The translations under genes and the position numbers were made by a program. A DNA stretch of 64,000 nt from Burkholderia cenocepacia. Its GTDB lineage: Bacteria; Pseudomonadota; Gammaproteobacteria; Burkholderiales; Burkholderiaceae. The notes below the pieces were generated by a model. That model did no database searches and was not told where the DNA came from. It saw nothing but the letters and a program-made list of their open reading frames with translations. The stretch covers positions 35,788-99,787 of the forward strand of contig NZ_UAQZ01000006.1 of the NCBI RefSeq assembly GCF_900446215.1, read 5' to 3'. Position 1 is the first letter of the stretch. Every line of letters begins with the position of its first letter. Below are positions 57,801 to 64,000 of this stretch, in pieces.

Positions 57801-58555
57801 TCGCGGCCGAGCCGCCGGATGACGACATCCTCGTGTTCCCGCGCGGCGCGGCGGCCGGCGAATGCCTGCACCGCCTGTTCGAGCTCAGCCGGTTCACGGA
57901 GCCCGAGTCGTGGCACAAGGCCGCGCTCGGCGCGCTGCACGACCGGCCGGTCGAGGCCGAGCCGGCGCTTGCCGCGCGCCTGCCGGCGATGATGGCGCGG
58001 CTCGTCGACGACGTCGTGCACACCGAGCTGGTGCCGGGCATGCGGCTCGTCGATCTCGATCCGGCGAAGCGGCTCGACGAAATGGGTTTCCTGTTTCCGG
58101 CGCCGTCGCTCGACCTGATGGCGCTGCGCCGGCTGCTGGTCGCGCACGGCTATCCGGACGTTGCACTGGAGGCGGGCACGCTCGCCGGTTTCATCAAGGG
58201 TTTCATCGACATGATCGTCGAACACGACGGCCGTTTCTGGATCGTCGACTGGAAGTCGAACCACCTCGGCACGACGCCGGACGCCTATGGCCCGCGCGCG
58301 CTCGACATTGCGATGGCCGATCACGCGTATCACCTGCAGGCGCTGCTCTATACGGTCGCGCTGCATCGCTACCTGCGCGGCCGGCTGCCCGATTACGACT
58401 ACGACACGCACATCGCGGGTTACCTGTACCTGTTCGTGCGCGGCGTGCGGCCCGGCTGGCGCAGCGGCGGCGAACCGGCGGGCGTGCATGCACGGCGGCC
58501 CGCCCGCGCGCTGGTCGACGCACTCGACCGGATGATGGAAGGGGGCCGCGCATGA
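54848..58555 (+). CDS. recB: Exodeoxyribonuclease V subunit beta (RecB)
   Basis: 1,235-residue helicase-nuclease. The UvrD/SF1 motor has Walker A EASAGTGKTW (about 27-35), motif II LIDEFQDTDPLQ (about 395), motif III VGDPKQAIYSFRAAD, motif V TVHKSKGLEYAIVF (about 757) and motif VI RLVYVALTRAVYRC (about 826). The C-terminal nuclease domain (about 1,115-1,140) shows FIKGFIDMIVEHDGRFWIVDWKSNHLG with the catalytic Asp, Asp and Lys, so nuclease activity should be intact. The ATG overlaps the recC stop (ATGA), as does the recD ATG with the recB stop, giving tight coupling. No ptr gene separates recC and recB, unlike E. coli. Confidence 0.95.
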   Translation: MSAVSQPQALELDVFACPLDGVNQIEASAGTGKTWNICALYVRLLLEKDLGADEILVVTFTKAATAELHERIRGRLAQLAHALDTGDDGGDPFIARLLETTLGDGGALDPETAVKRIRRALRAFDQAAIHTIHAFCQRALQEAPFAAAMPFAFDMEADDASLRFELAADFWRTRVEPAAARWPGFATWLVESGAGPAALDAQLARRLKKPLAALRWDGVAEPDEAAEAAAAECFAEAARMWAAERDAIDALLRAAQPVLNQRSHKPDAVADALAAWTVHFEQGDATAALPKAALKLTQTALTKATKKGGTTPAHAFFDVADALEAAVAAAEAAQRARWLALIAEWLDMAPAELAERKRTRRVVSFDDLLANLYHALHAHPWLAETLRARYPAALIDEFQDTDPLQFAIFDRIFAPGGPLFLVGDPKQAIYSFRAADLHTYLAARARASACYTLAVNQRSTPAIVDACNRFFLSNPRAFVLDGLDYYAVRAGTRVRAPFVDETDPGPAGDFRVWALPGGEGTLLKREAQAQAAQACAAEIARLMRGAREGRVRLGDTPLSPGDIAVLVQTHRQGSLVKRVLATWGIGSVELAQASVFSTGDAEQLERVLAAIDAPGDLRRLRAALASDWFGLDAGALWRMEQGDGGAPPGASAADSADAMSWVERFSRYRLLWRERGFAVMWRTFTRELRIAERLMAGADGERRVTDINHLAELTQARASAQPGIAPTLRWLAAQRLDGGGEEAQLRLESDRNLVQIVTVHKSKGLEYAIVFCPFLNDGALREPPSSALPDAREYHDEAGDAVLHYGCDDEAAAHAARQALREQAAERARLVYVALTRAVYRCYVVAGPYLSSRSTREARRSVLNWLVAGAGHAFDAWLDEPPDEAALEAAWRALAGGPVCVAPLPVPARRERVAAGHDASQTLAARHATRVLRDAWRMASFSSLTASMAREEAGVAAVPDDELRPDHDALAAVTPDGELILADTVAAEPPDDDILVFPRGAAAGECLHRLFELSRFTEPESWHKAALGALHDRPVEAEPALAARLPAMMARLVDDVVHTELVPGMRLVDLDPAKRLDEMGFLFPAPSLDLMALRRLLVAHGYPDVALEAGTLAGFIKGFIDMIVEHDGRFWIVDWKSNHLGTTPDAYGPRALDIAMADHAYHLQALLYTVALHRYLRGRLPDYDYDTHIAGYLYLFVRGVRPGWRSGGEPAGVHARRPARALVDALDRMMEGGRA

Positions 58556-60861
58556 CCGCATCCGACGACATGCTCGAATTTACCGGCGGCCTCGTCGCGC
58601 GGTTGCCCGAGCCGGCCGATTTCGGCATCGCGCTCGCGGAAGGCTTCGCGCGCCGCATCGGCGATCTCGCGCGGCGTGCCGGTGCGCCGTCCGCATCGGC
58701 ACGCTGGGCGGCGCGCGCCGCGTTCGCGACGAGCCGCGCGACCGCCGGTGGCCACGTGTGCGTCGCGCTTGCTGCGCTCGCGCAGCGTTACGAAGCGCCG
58801 CTCGACGAGGTCCGCGCGGCGCTTGCCGCGAGCGGCGTGGTCGCGTTCGGCACGCTGGCACGCGGCGACGAACGGCCGCTGATCGTCGACCGGCACGATC
58901 ATCTGTACCTGTCGCGCTATTTCGATTACGAACGGCGGCTCGCCGATGCGCTCGTCGCGCAGGCGGGCGTCGCCGCGCCGGACGAAGGCCTGTCGCCCGA
59001 CCGGTTGCGCGACAGTCTCGCCCGTTACTTCGGGCCGGCTACCGGCGAAGTCGACTGGCAGCGCGTCGCGGCGATCGTCGCGCTGACCGGCCGCGTGACG
59101 ATCGTCAGCGGCGGGCCGGGCACGGGCAAGACGACGACCGTCGTCGGCGTGCTCGCCTGTCTGCTCGACGCGCATCCGGGGCTGCGCATCGCGCTGGCCG
59201 CACCGACCGGCAAGGCCGCGCAGCGGATGCAGGAGGCGCTGCACGCGCGTGCCGGCGATCTGCCGCCCGAGCTCGCGGCGCGCCTGCCCGACACGTCGTA
59301 CACGCTGCATCGGTTGCTGGGCGGCGGCGGGGCGGCCGGCTTCCGGCATCATCGCGACAATCCGTTGCCGTACGACCTGATCGTCGTCGACGAGGCGTCG
59401 ATGATCGACGTCGCGCTCGCCGCACATCTGCTCGACGCGCTCGCGCCGGGTGCGCGGCTCGTATTGCTGGGCGACAAGGATCAACTGGCCGCGGTCGAGG
59501 CCGGCGCCGTATTCGCGGAGCTGAGCGCGCGGCCGGCGTTCACCGCCACGGCGCGCACGCGCATCGCGCAGGCGCTGGGCGTCGACGAGGCGGCGTTCGT
59601 CGCCGCGTTGCCGGTGCCGGACGAAGCGGCGCCGGCAGCGGTTCCCGTTGCGAATCCGGTGCCCGCTGCCGCACGGGCACCGGCGCCGCCATCGGCATCC
59701 GTTCCTGTTTCGCGCAGATCGGCGTCTCGGTCGAAAGTCGATACGCGGCAGGCATCGCTGTTCGACGACGAACCGCAGGACGATGAAGTGTCGTCGACCG
59801 ACATCGCGCCGCCGCCACCCACCGAGTCGGCAACGCTCCTCGATGCCAGCGCATCGGACGATACGCCCGCCTGGATCGAGGCCGACGAACTCGCGTGGCT
59901 CGACGCCGTCGAGCTGCCGCCGTTCGATGCGGGCGACGCGGCGCTCGCATCGGTGACTGCTGCATCGCCGTCGGCAGGCGAAGCCGCCGCGGCTGCCGCG
60001 TCCGCCATCGCGCCCGCTGCGGCGCCGCTCGCCGACTGCGTCGTGTGGCTCGAACGCAATTACCGCTTCGGGCTCGATTCGCCGATCGGACGGCTGTCGC
60101 TCGCGATCCGCCGCGGCGACGTGCAGGCGGCGCTCGATGCGCTGCCCGCCGACGATTCGGCGGCCGCATCGTTTCACGACGATGCGGGCGACACGCTGGC
60201 GTCGTCGACGGTCGAGCGGCTCGCCCGGCGCTTCGGCGCATACCTCGACGCATTGCGCGACGCGCTGGCCGCACCGGTGCCCGATCCGTTGCCGCTGTTC
60301 GACGCGCTCAACCGGTTCCGGATCCTGTGCGCGACCCGCAGCGGTTCACGCGGCGCGGAGCACGTCAATGCGCTGGTGGCCGCGCACGTCAGGCATGCGG
60401 CGCGCGTGCCGCTCGCGGTCGGTGCGCACTGGTTCACCGGGCGGCCGATCATGGTCACGCGCAACGACTATGCGCTCGGGCTGTTCAACGGCGACATCGG
60501 CATTGCATTGCCCGACGCACACGGTGTGCTGCGCGTGTGGTTCCGGCGCGCGGACGGCACCGCGCGCGCGGTGTCGCCGGCCGCGCTGCCGCCGCACGAA
60601 ACGGCGTTCGCGCTGACGGTGCACAAGTCGCAGGGCTCGGAATTCGACGAAGCGGCGCTCGTGTTGCCCGCGTCGTTCGGCCGGGTGCTCACGCGCGAGC
60701 TGGTCTATACGGCCGTCACGCGCGCCCGCACGCGCGTGCAGGTAATCGGGCCGCGGCGCGTGCTGGCGCAGGCGGTCGCGACGCGCACGCAGCGCGATTC
60801 GGGGCTCGCGGCCCGCGTCGACGAGGCGCTCGCCCGGCGCCGCACGGAGGCTTCGCGATGA
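58552..60861 (+). CDS. recD: Exodeoxyribonuclease V subunit alpha (RecD) with long insert
   Basis: 769-residue SF1B helicase of RecBCD. Walker A is [17 protein letters not shown] (about 186-202), motif [21 protein letters not shown] (about 277), then [17 protein letters not shown] (about 687) and [13 protein letters not shown] (about 718). Between the first RecA domain and the [17 protein letters not shown] block lies an Ala/Pro/Asp-rich, low-complexity insert of about 145 residues (about 348-493). It is largely absent from E. coli RecD (608 residues). All motor motifs flank it undamaged. The ATG overlaps the recB stop. The last codons overlap arfB. Confidence 0.93.
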   Translation: MTASDDMLEFTGGLVARLPEPADFGIALAEGFARRIGDLARRAGAPSASARWAARAAFATSRATAGGHVCVALAALAQRYEAPLDEVRAALAASGVVAFGTLARGDERPLIVDRHDHLYLSRYFDYERRLADALVAQAGVAAPDEGLSPDRLRDSLARYFGPATGEVDWQRVAAIVALTGRVTIVSGGPGTGKTTTVVGVLACLLDAHPGLRIALAAPTGKAAQRMQEALHARAGDLPPELAARLPDTSYTLHRLLGGGGAAGFRHHRDNPLPYDLIVVDEASMIDVALAAHLLDALAPGARLVLLGDKDQLAAVEAGAVFAELSARPAFTATARTRIAQALGVDEAAFVAALPVPDEAAPAAVPVANPVPAAARAPAPPSASVPVSRRSASRSKVDTRQASLFDDEPQDDEVSSTDIAPPPPTESATLLDASASDDTPAWIEADELAWLDAVELPPFDAGDAALASVTAASPSAGEAAAAAASAIAPAAAPLADCVVWLERNYRFGLDSPIGRLSLAIRRGDVQAALDALPADDSAAASFHDDAGDTLASSTVERLARRFGAYLDALRDALAAPVPDPLPLFDALNRFRILCATRSGSRGAEHVNALVAAHVRHAARVPLAVGAHWFTGRPIMVTRNDYALGLFNGDIGIALPDAHGVLRVWFRRADGTARAVSPAALPPHETAFALTVHKSQGSEFDEAALVLPASFGRVLTRELVYTAVTRARTRVQVIGPRRVLAQAVATRTQRDSGLAARVDEALARRRTEASR

Positions 60862-61262
60862 TGATCCGCTACACGCTCGATCCGGCCGAGGTCGAATGGA
60901 CGGCCGTGCGCGCGCAGGGCGCGGGCGGCCAGAACGTGAACAAGGTATCGAGCGCGATTCACCTGCGCTTCGACATTCGCGCGTCGTCGCTGCCGCCGGT
61001 CCTCAAGGAGCGGTTGCTCGCGCTGTCGGACCAGCGCATCACCCGCGATGGCATCGTCGTGATCAAGTCGCAGGAATACCGGACCCAGGAGAAAAACCGC
61101 GAGGCCGCGCTGGCCCGGCTCGATACGCTGATCGGCAGCGTCGCGTACACGCCGCGCGCCCGGGTCGCCACGCGGCCGACGCGCGCGTCGAAGGAGCGGC
61201 GGCTCGAGCACAAGTCACGCCGCAGCGTGGTGAAGTCGGGACGCGGGAAGGTGATCGACTGA
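60858..61262 (+). CDS. arfB: Peptidyl-tRNA hydrolase/ribosome rescue factor ArfB
   Basis: 134 residues. The class I release-factor catalytic motif is at 23-25 ([20 protein letters not shown]), followed by the basic tail [25 protein letters not shown] that enters the empty mRNA channel of stalled ribosomes. It lacks the stop-codon-recognition domain of RF1/RF2, as expected for ArfB/YaeJ. The ATG at 60858 has GGAGG (60846-60850) inside recD, and its first codons overlap the recD stop, so it is expressed with the recombination genes. No functional link to RecBCD is known. Confidence 0.93.
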   Translation: MMIRYTLDPAEVEWTAVRAQGAGGQNVNKVSSAIHLRFDIRASSLPPVLKERLLALSDQRITRDGIVVIKSQEYRTQEKNREAALARLDTLIGSVAYTPRARVATRPTRASKERRLEHKSRRSVVKSGRGKVID

Positions 61263-61322
61263 CGAGCGAGGGGCCAGTGCCAGTCGCCGGCGAACCTGCG
61301 ACGCGCGCGCTAAGTGCGCCGG

Positions 61323-62603
61323 CTAGCGCATCACGGTTCCCGCGCTGTCGAGCACGAAATCGACGCAGAACACGACGAGCCGGCTCTGCGCGCGGATCGC
61401 GACGGCGGCCGTATAGCAGTCGCGGCCTTCCGTCAGCGAGAAGTGCGGGCCCATCAGCGCGACGCGTCCCGGCGCGGCGATCGCACGCTGGAAATACGGG
61501 CGCCGCGACCAGTTGCTGTGGGTTTCCGGGAACAGCGGCGCGAGACGGGTGACGCTCGCCTGGCTGTCGTCGAGCGGGGCGCCGATCGACGGCAGGAACT
61601 GTTCGCCGGTCTCGTCCGTGACGAACACGCGGCGCGCGGCCGGCACCGCGAACACGCGTTGCGCGGCGTCGTGCAGGTTGCCGCTTGCCGAAAACGCGGC
61701 TGCGCCGCCGAGCACCAGCCGTTCGATCGCGTCGAAGCCGGGCTGTTCGGCGACCGCCGGCGTGTGCCGGCGCGCGATGAAGCGTCGCCACGCGGCGTCG
61801 AGCATCGCGGGCGCCGCCGCGCTCGCGTGCGCGATCGACGCATCGGGCTGGCCGAACTGGAAACCCTGCACGAAATCGATGTCGGCTTCCATCAGCGCCT
61901 GCAGTGCGTCGTCGCTTTCGACGCCTTCGGCCAGCACCATCGCGCCGGCCTGGTGCAGCATCGACACGAGGTGATGCATGATGCGGCGATCGTCGGCCGA
62001 GCCGGTCGAACGCTCGACCAGCGAGCGGTCGAGCTTCACGATGTCGGGCCGTGCGCGCCACACGCGGTCGAAGTTCGAGAAGCCGGTGCCGAAGTCGTCG
62101 ATCGCGATCAGGAAATCGCGATGCTGGATCATGTCGATCGTGCGGGCGAGCGCGGCTTCGTCGCGCGCCGGCTGCTCGACCACTTCCAGCACGATGCGAT
62201 TCGGCGGCAGCGCGAAATGCCGGCATAGCGCTTCGACGAACTCGCGCTGCACGAGGCCCGTATCGAGCACGCGCGGCGTCACGTTCAGGAACAGCCAGCC
62301 GTCGCCGATGCCTTGCGCGACGAAGTTGGCCGTGTGCAGGCAGCGCGCGAGCCGGTCGAGCAGCAGCGCGTCGGCGTCGCCGCGCGTCTTGTCGAACAGC
62401 GCGGTGGGCGACACCAGCGTGCCGTTCCCGTCGACGACGCGCAGCAGCGCCTCGTAGCCGACGACGCGCTTGTGCGTGATCGACAGCACGGGCTGGAACA
62501 CGCTGCGCAAGGTCGTGGTGCGATAGGTGGCGAGCCAGCCCTGGGGTGTCGGCGTGAGGCGTTCGAGCAGGGCGTCGAGCGACAGGTCGCGGGTGGACTT
62601 CAT
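61323..62603 (-). CDS. EAL-domain c-di-GMP phosphodiesterase with C-terminal sensor-like region
   Basis: 426 residues. The EAL domain occupies about 30-260 with VVGYEALLRV, LNVTPRVLD, VLEVVEQ, LIAIDDFGTGFSN, IVKLDRS, LAEGVES and VQGFQFGQP, so metal and substrate ligands look complete. The C-terminal 150 residues (FAVPAARRVFVTDETGEQFLPS, NWSRRPYFQRAIAAPGRVALMGPHFSLTEGRDCYTAAVAIRA) resemble a PDC/Cache-like sensor but without membrane segments, suggesting a cytoplasmic ligand sensor placed after the enzyme. ATG 62603 chosen by homology. It is convergent with arfB. Confidence 0.88.
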   Translation of the reverse strand: MKSTRDLSLDALLERLTPTPQGWLATYRTTTLRSVFQPVLSITHKRVVGYEALLRVVDGNGTLVSPTALFDKTRGDADALLLDRLARCLHTANFVAQGIGDGWLFLNVTPRVLDTGLVQREFVEALCRHFALPPNRIVLEVVEQPARDEAALARTIDMIQHRDFLIAIDDFGTGFSNFDRVWRARPDIVKLDRSLVERSTGSADDRRIMHHLVSMLHQAGAMVLAEGVESDDALQALMEADIDFVQGFQFGQPDASIAHASAAAPAMLDAAWRRFIARRHTPAVAEQPGFDAIERLVLGGAAAFSASGNLHDAAQRVFAVPAARRVFVTDETGEQFLPSIGAPLDDSQASVTRLAPLFPETHSNWSRRPYFQRAIAAPGRVALMGPHFSLTEGRDCYTAAVAIRAQSRLVVFCVDFVLDSAGTVMR

Positions 62604-63109
62604 GTCAACGGTGCCCGGGAGCGGACGGCGGGGCGGCGGCGCATCGCCACGCCGATGCAGCCGCATGCGCAGGCGGACGCAAAAGAACGTGGGGCATCGA
62701 GACCGCCTTCTGCGGATCAGTTTTCCGAGTGTAACGGGATTGCCGCGGCGCGCGTATCAGGGTAACTCCAGACGCAAACGGTACACCGCGATTCCGGCCC
62801 GTGCCCGGCGGTGCAGCGAGGGGCGCCGCGTGCATGCGCGCGGTGCATGACCGTCGCGAAACGAAGCGCGCCGCAGCGGCAGATGACAATCTCGCGACAG
62901 GGCCTCGGCATGACCGTGCGTCGCCGCGGCGCGACGCGCAGGCTGATGCGGGAAATCCCGGCGGTGGCCGCCGCCGTCAGACGAATGGGGCGAATGCCCG
63001 CGCGTCACGATGCGATTCGCAGCCCGTTGGCACACCCGCGTCGCTTCGCCGCCGGCATTACCGCGTGACGGGCGGCCGGCGGCAGTTCGTGCGCCCGGCG
63101 CGCCGATCG
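62604..63109. other. Gene-free intergenic region
   Basis: About 500 bp with no supported gene. Short frames here are Arg/Ala-rich in every direction and have no ribosome sites or known domains. The stretch 62710-62730 (TTTTCCGAGTGTAACGG) is the least GC-rich part and could carry the EAL gene promoter. No terminator with a T-run was found. Confidence 0.5.
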
Positions 63110-64000
63110 TCAGGCCGCTTCGCCGCCGCGCGGGCGCACGCCGGGGATCCGCTTGATCACGCCGGTTGCGAGCGCGGTGCCGACGAGCACGATCGCACAG
63201 CCTTCGATCATCACGGCCGACACGTGTTCGCCGAGGAACAGCGCCCCCCACAGCAGCCCGAACACGGGGATCACGAACGTCACGGTAATCGCGCGGGCCG
63301 GCCCGATATGCGCGATCAGGTAGAAGAAGATGAAATATGCGATGCCCGTGCATGCGACGCCGAGGGCGAGCACCGCGCTCCATGCGTGCACGCCGACCGG
63401 CGCGGCCGGCCACGTCGCGATCGCGAACGGCAGCAGCAGGATGGTCGAGCCGATCATGCTGCCGGCCGCGTTGACGAGCGGATCGACGCCGCTGAGCTTG
63501 CGTTTCGTATAGTTGGCCGCGATGCCGTACAGCAGCGTCGCGCCGAGGGCGGCCGCGGCGGCGAGCGCGGTCGCGCCGGCGCCCGTGTCGCCGTGCGCAT
63601 TCGCGATCTGGTTCCACACGAGCGTGAGCACGCCCGCAAACCCGATGACGAGACCGAGCGCGCGCGGCAGAGACAGCTTGTCCTTCAGCCACAGGTAGGC
63701 GACGAGCGCGCCCCACAGCGGCGTGGTCGCGTTGATCACCGACGTGACGCCAGCCGACAGCGTCAGTTCGGCGAACGCAAACAGGCAGAACGGGATGCCG
63801 GAATTCAGCGCGCCGACGACAAACAGCGGCCACGCATGGCGGCGCAACCGGGCGCCGAGATCGGCCGGTTTGAAGCGCGTCAGCGCGAAGCCCGCGAGAA
63901 ACAGCGCGCCGATACCCACGCGCAGTGCCATCAGCGGCGCGACGCCGAAATCGACCACGCCGATCCGGATGAACAGGAAGGAGGCGCCCCACAGGGCGGC
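63110..64000 (-). CDS. EamA/DMT-family transporter, 5' end outside the window
   Basis: At least 297 residues of a ten-helix drug/metabolite transporter. The frame is open to the last base (AALWGASFLFIRIGVVDFGVAPLMALR), and the AALWGASFLFIRIG segment is the usual first helix of EamA, so only a few residues are missing. The two EamA repeats are visible (TLSAGVTSVINATTPLWGALVAYLWLKDKLS and ARAITVTFVIPVFGLLWGALFLGEHVS). Substrate unknown, often amino acids or metabolites. A GTG at 63958 is not the likely start. Confidence 0.88.
   Translation of the reverse strand, partial: AALWGASFLFIRIGVVDFGVAPLMALRVGIGALFLAGFALTRFKPADLGARLRRHAWPLFVVGALNSGIPFCLFAFAELTLSAGVTSVINATTPLWGALVAYLWLKDKLSLPRALGLVIGFAGVLTLVWNQIANAHGDTGAGATALAAAAALGATLLYGIAANYTKRKLSGVDPLVNAAGSMIGSTILLLPFAIATWPAAPVGVHAWSAVLALGVACTGIAYFIFFYLIAHIGPARAITVTFVIPVFGLLWGALFLGEHVSAVMIEGCAIVLVGTALATGVIKRIPGVRPRGGEAA

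Noticed and set aside
54494..58561. Minus-strand open frame of about 1,355 codons opposite recB
   Set aside because: It is an antisense shadow of recB. No homology, and it would conflict with the coupled recCBD operon.

Overview
The window is a piece of a high-GC betaproteobacterial chromosome, most likely a Burkholderia (Burkholderia cepacia complex-like). This is inferred from the strong G/C third-position codon bias, a complete two-subunit arginine succinyltransferase (AST) operon, a Burkholderia-type porin, and protein sequences that read as typical of the genus. I see no rRNA or tRNA gene, CRISPR array, prophage or integrative element. The only clear mobile element is one complete IS150-type insertion sequence.

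Layout. (1) 1-12,670 is an arginine/ornithine module: HisQ/HisM/HisP-type ABC transporter subunits, an AraC-type ArgR-like regulator, a 770-bp intergenic giant inverted repeat (217-bp perfect arms), then astC-aruF-aruG-astD-astB-astE and the periplasmic binding protein. Two putative ArgR half-sites precede astC and one, inverted, precedes the binding-protein gene. (2) 12,714-14,160 is the IS150-like element, inserted in the loop of the intrinsic terminator behind the binding-protein gene, with a GAT target duplication. (3) 14,214-21,263 holds signalling and housekeeping genes: an HDOD protein and a PAS-degenerate GGDEF-EAL protein (one operon), an exported peroxiredoxin, an SDR-like oxidoreductase, a NYN/LOTUS putative RNase and a VOC protein. 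(4) 21,466-26,987 has a molybdenum hydroxylase pair (IorA/IorB type), a porin, an AraC regulator and an IclR regulator.

(5) 27,149-36,049 is an mdtABC-type RND efflux operon without an outer-membrane gene, next to an IclR regulator gene broken by an in-frame TAA. (6) 36,050-36,690 is non-coding but highly structured. It holds a candidate small RNA (sigma70-like promoter, 12-bp stem, two consecutive intrinsic terminators), then the phoX terminator and a 14-bp tandem repeat. (7) 36,690-43,276 has a PhoX-type phosphatase, AmtB, small envelope proteins, an Rrf2 regulator/oxidoreductase pair sharing a 23-bp operator-like palindrome, and an Lrp/AsnC regulator. (8) 43,307-51,331 has an FbpABC-type Fe(III) importer, a 53-residue membrane protein, an amino-acid permease and a FUSC-family protein. 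(9) 51,513-61,262 is a translationally coupled recC-recB-recD-arfB operon. (10) 61,323-64,000 has an EAL protein with a C-terminal sensor-like region, a 500-bp gene-free gap and an EamA transporter cut by the window end.

How the parts work together. Region 1 imports arginine or ornithine and degrades arginine through succinylated intermediates to glutamate and succinate, under an AraC-type regulator. RecBCD handles double-strand ends. The efflux pump, porin, ammonium and iron transporters and phosphatase shape envelope traffic. The points most worth a second look are the giant inverted repeat, the IS inside the terminator loop, the candidate sRNA, the paired Rrf2 operators and the IclR nonsense mutation.
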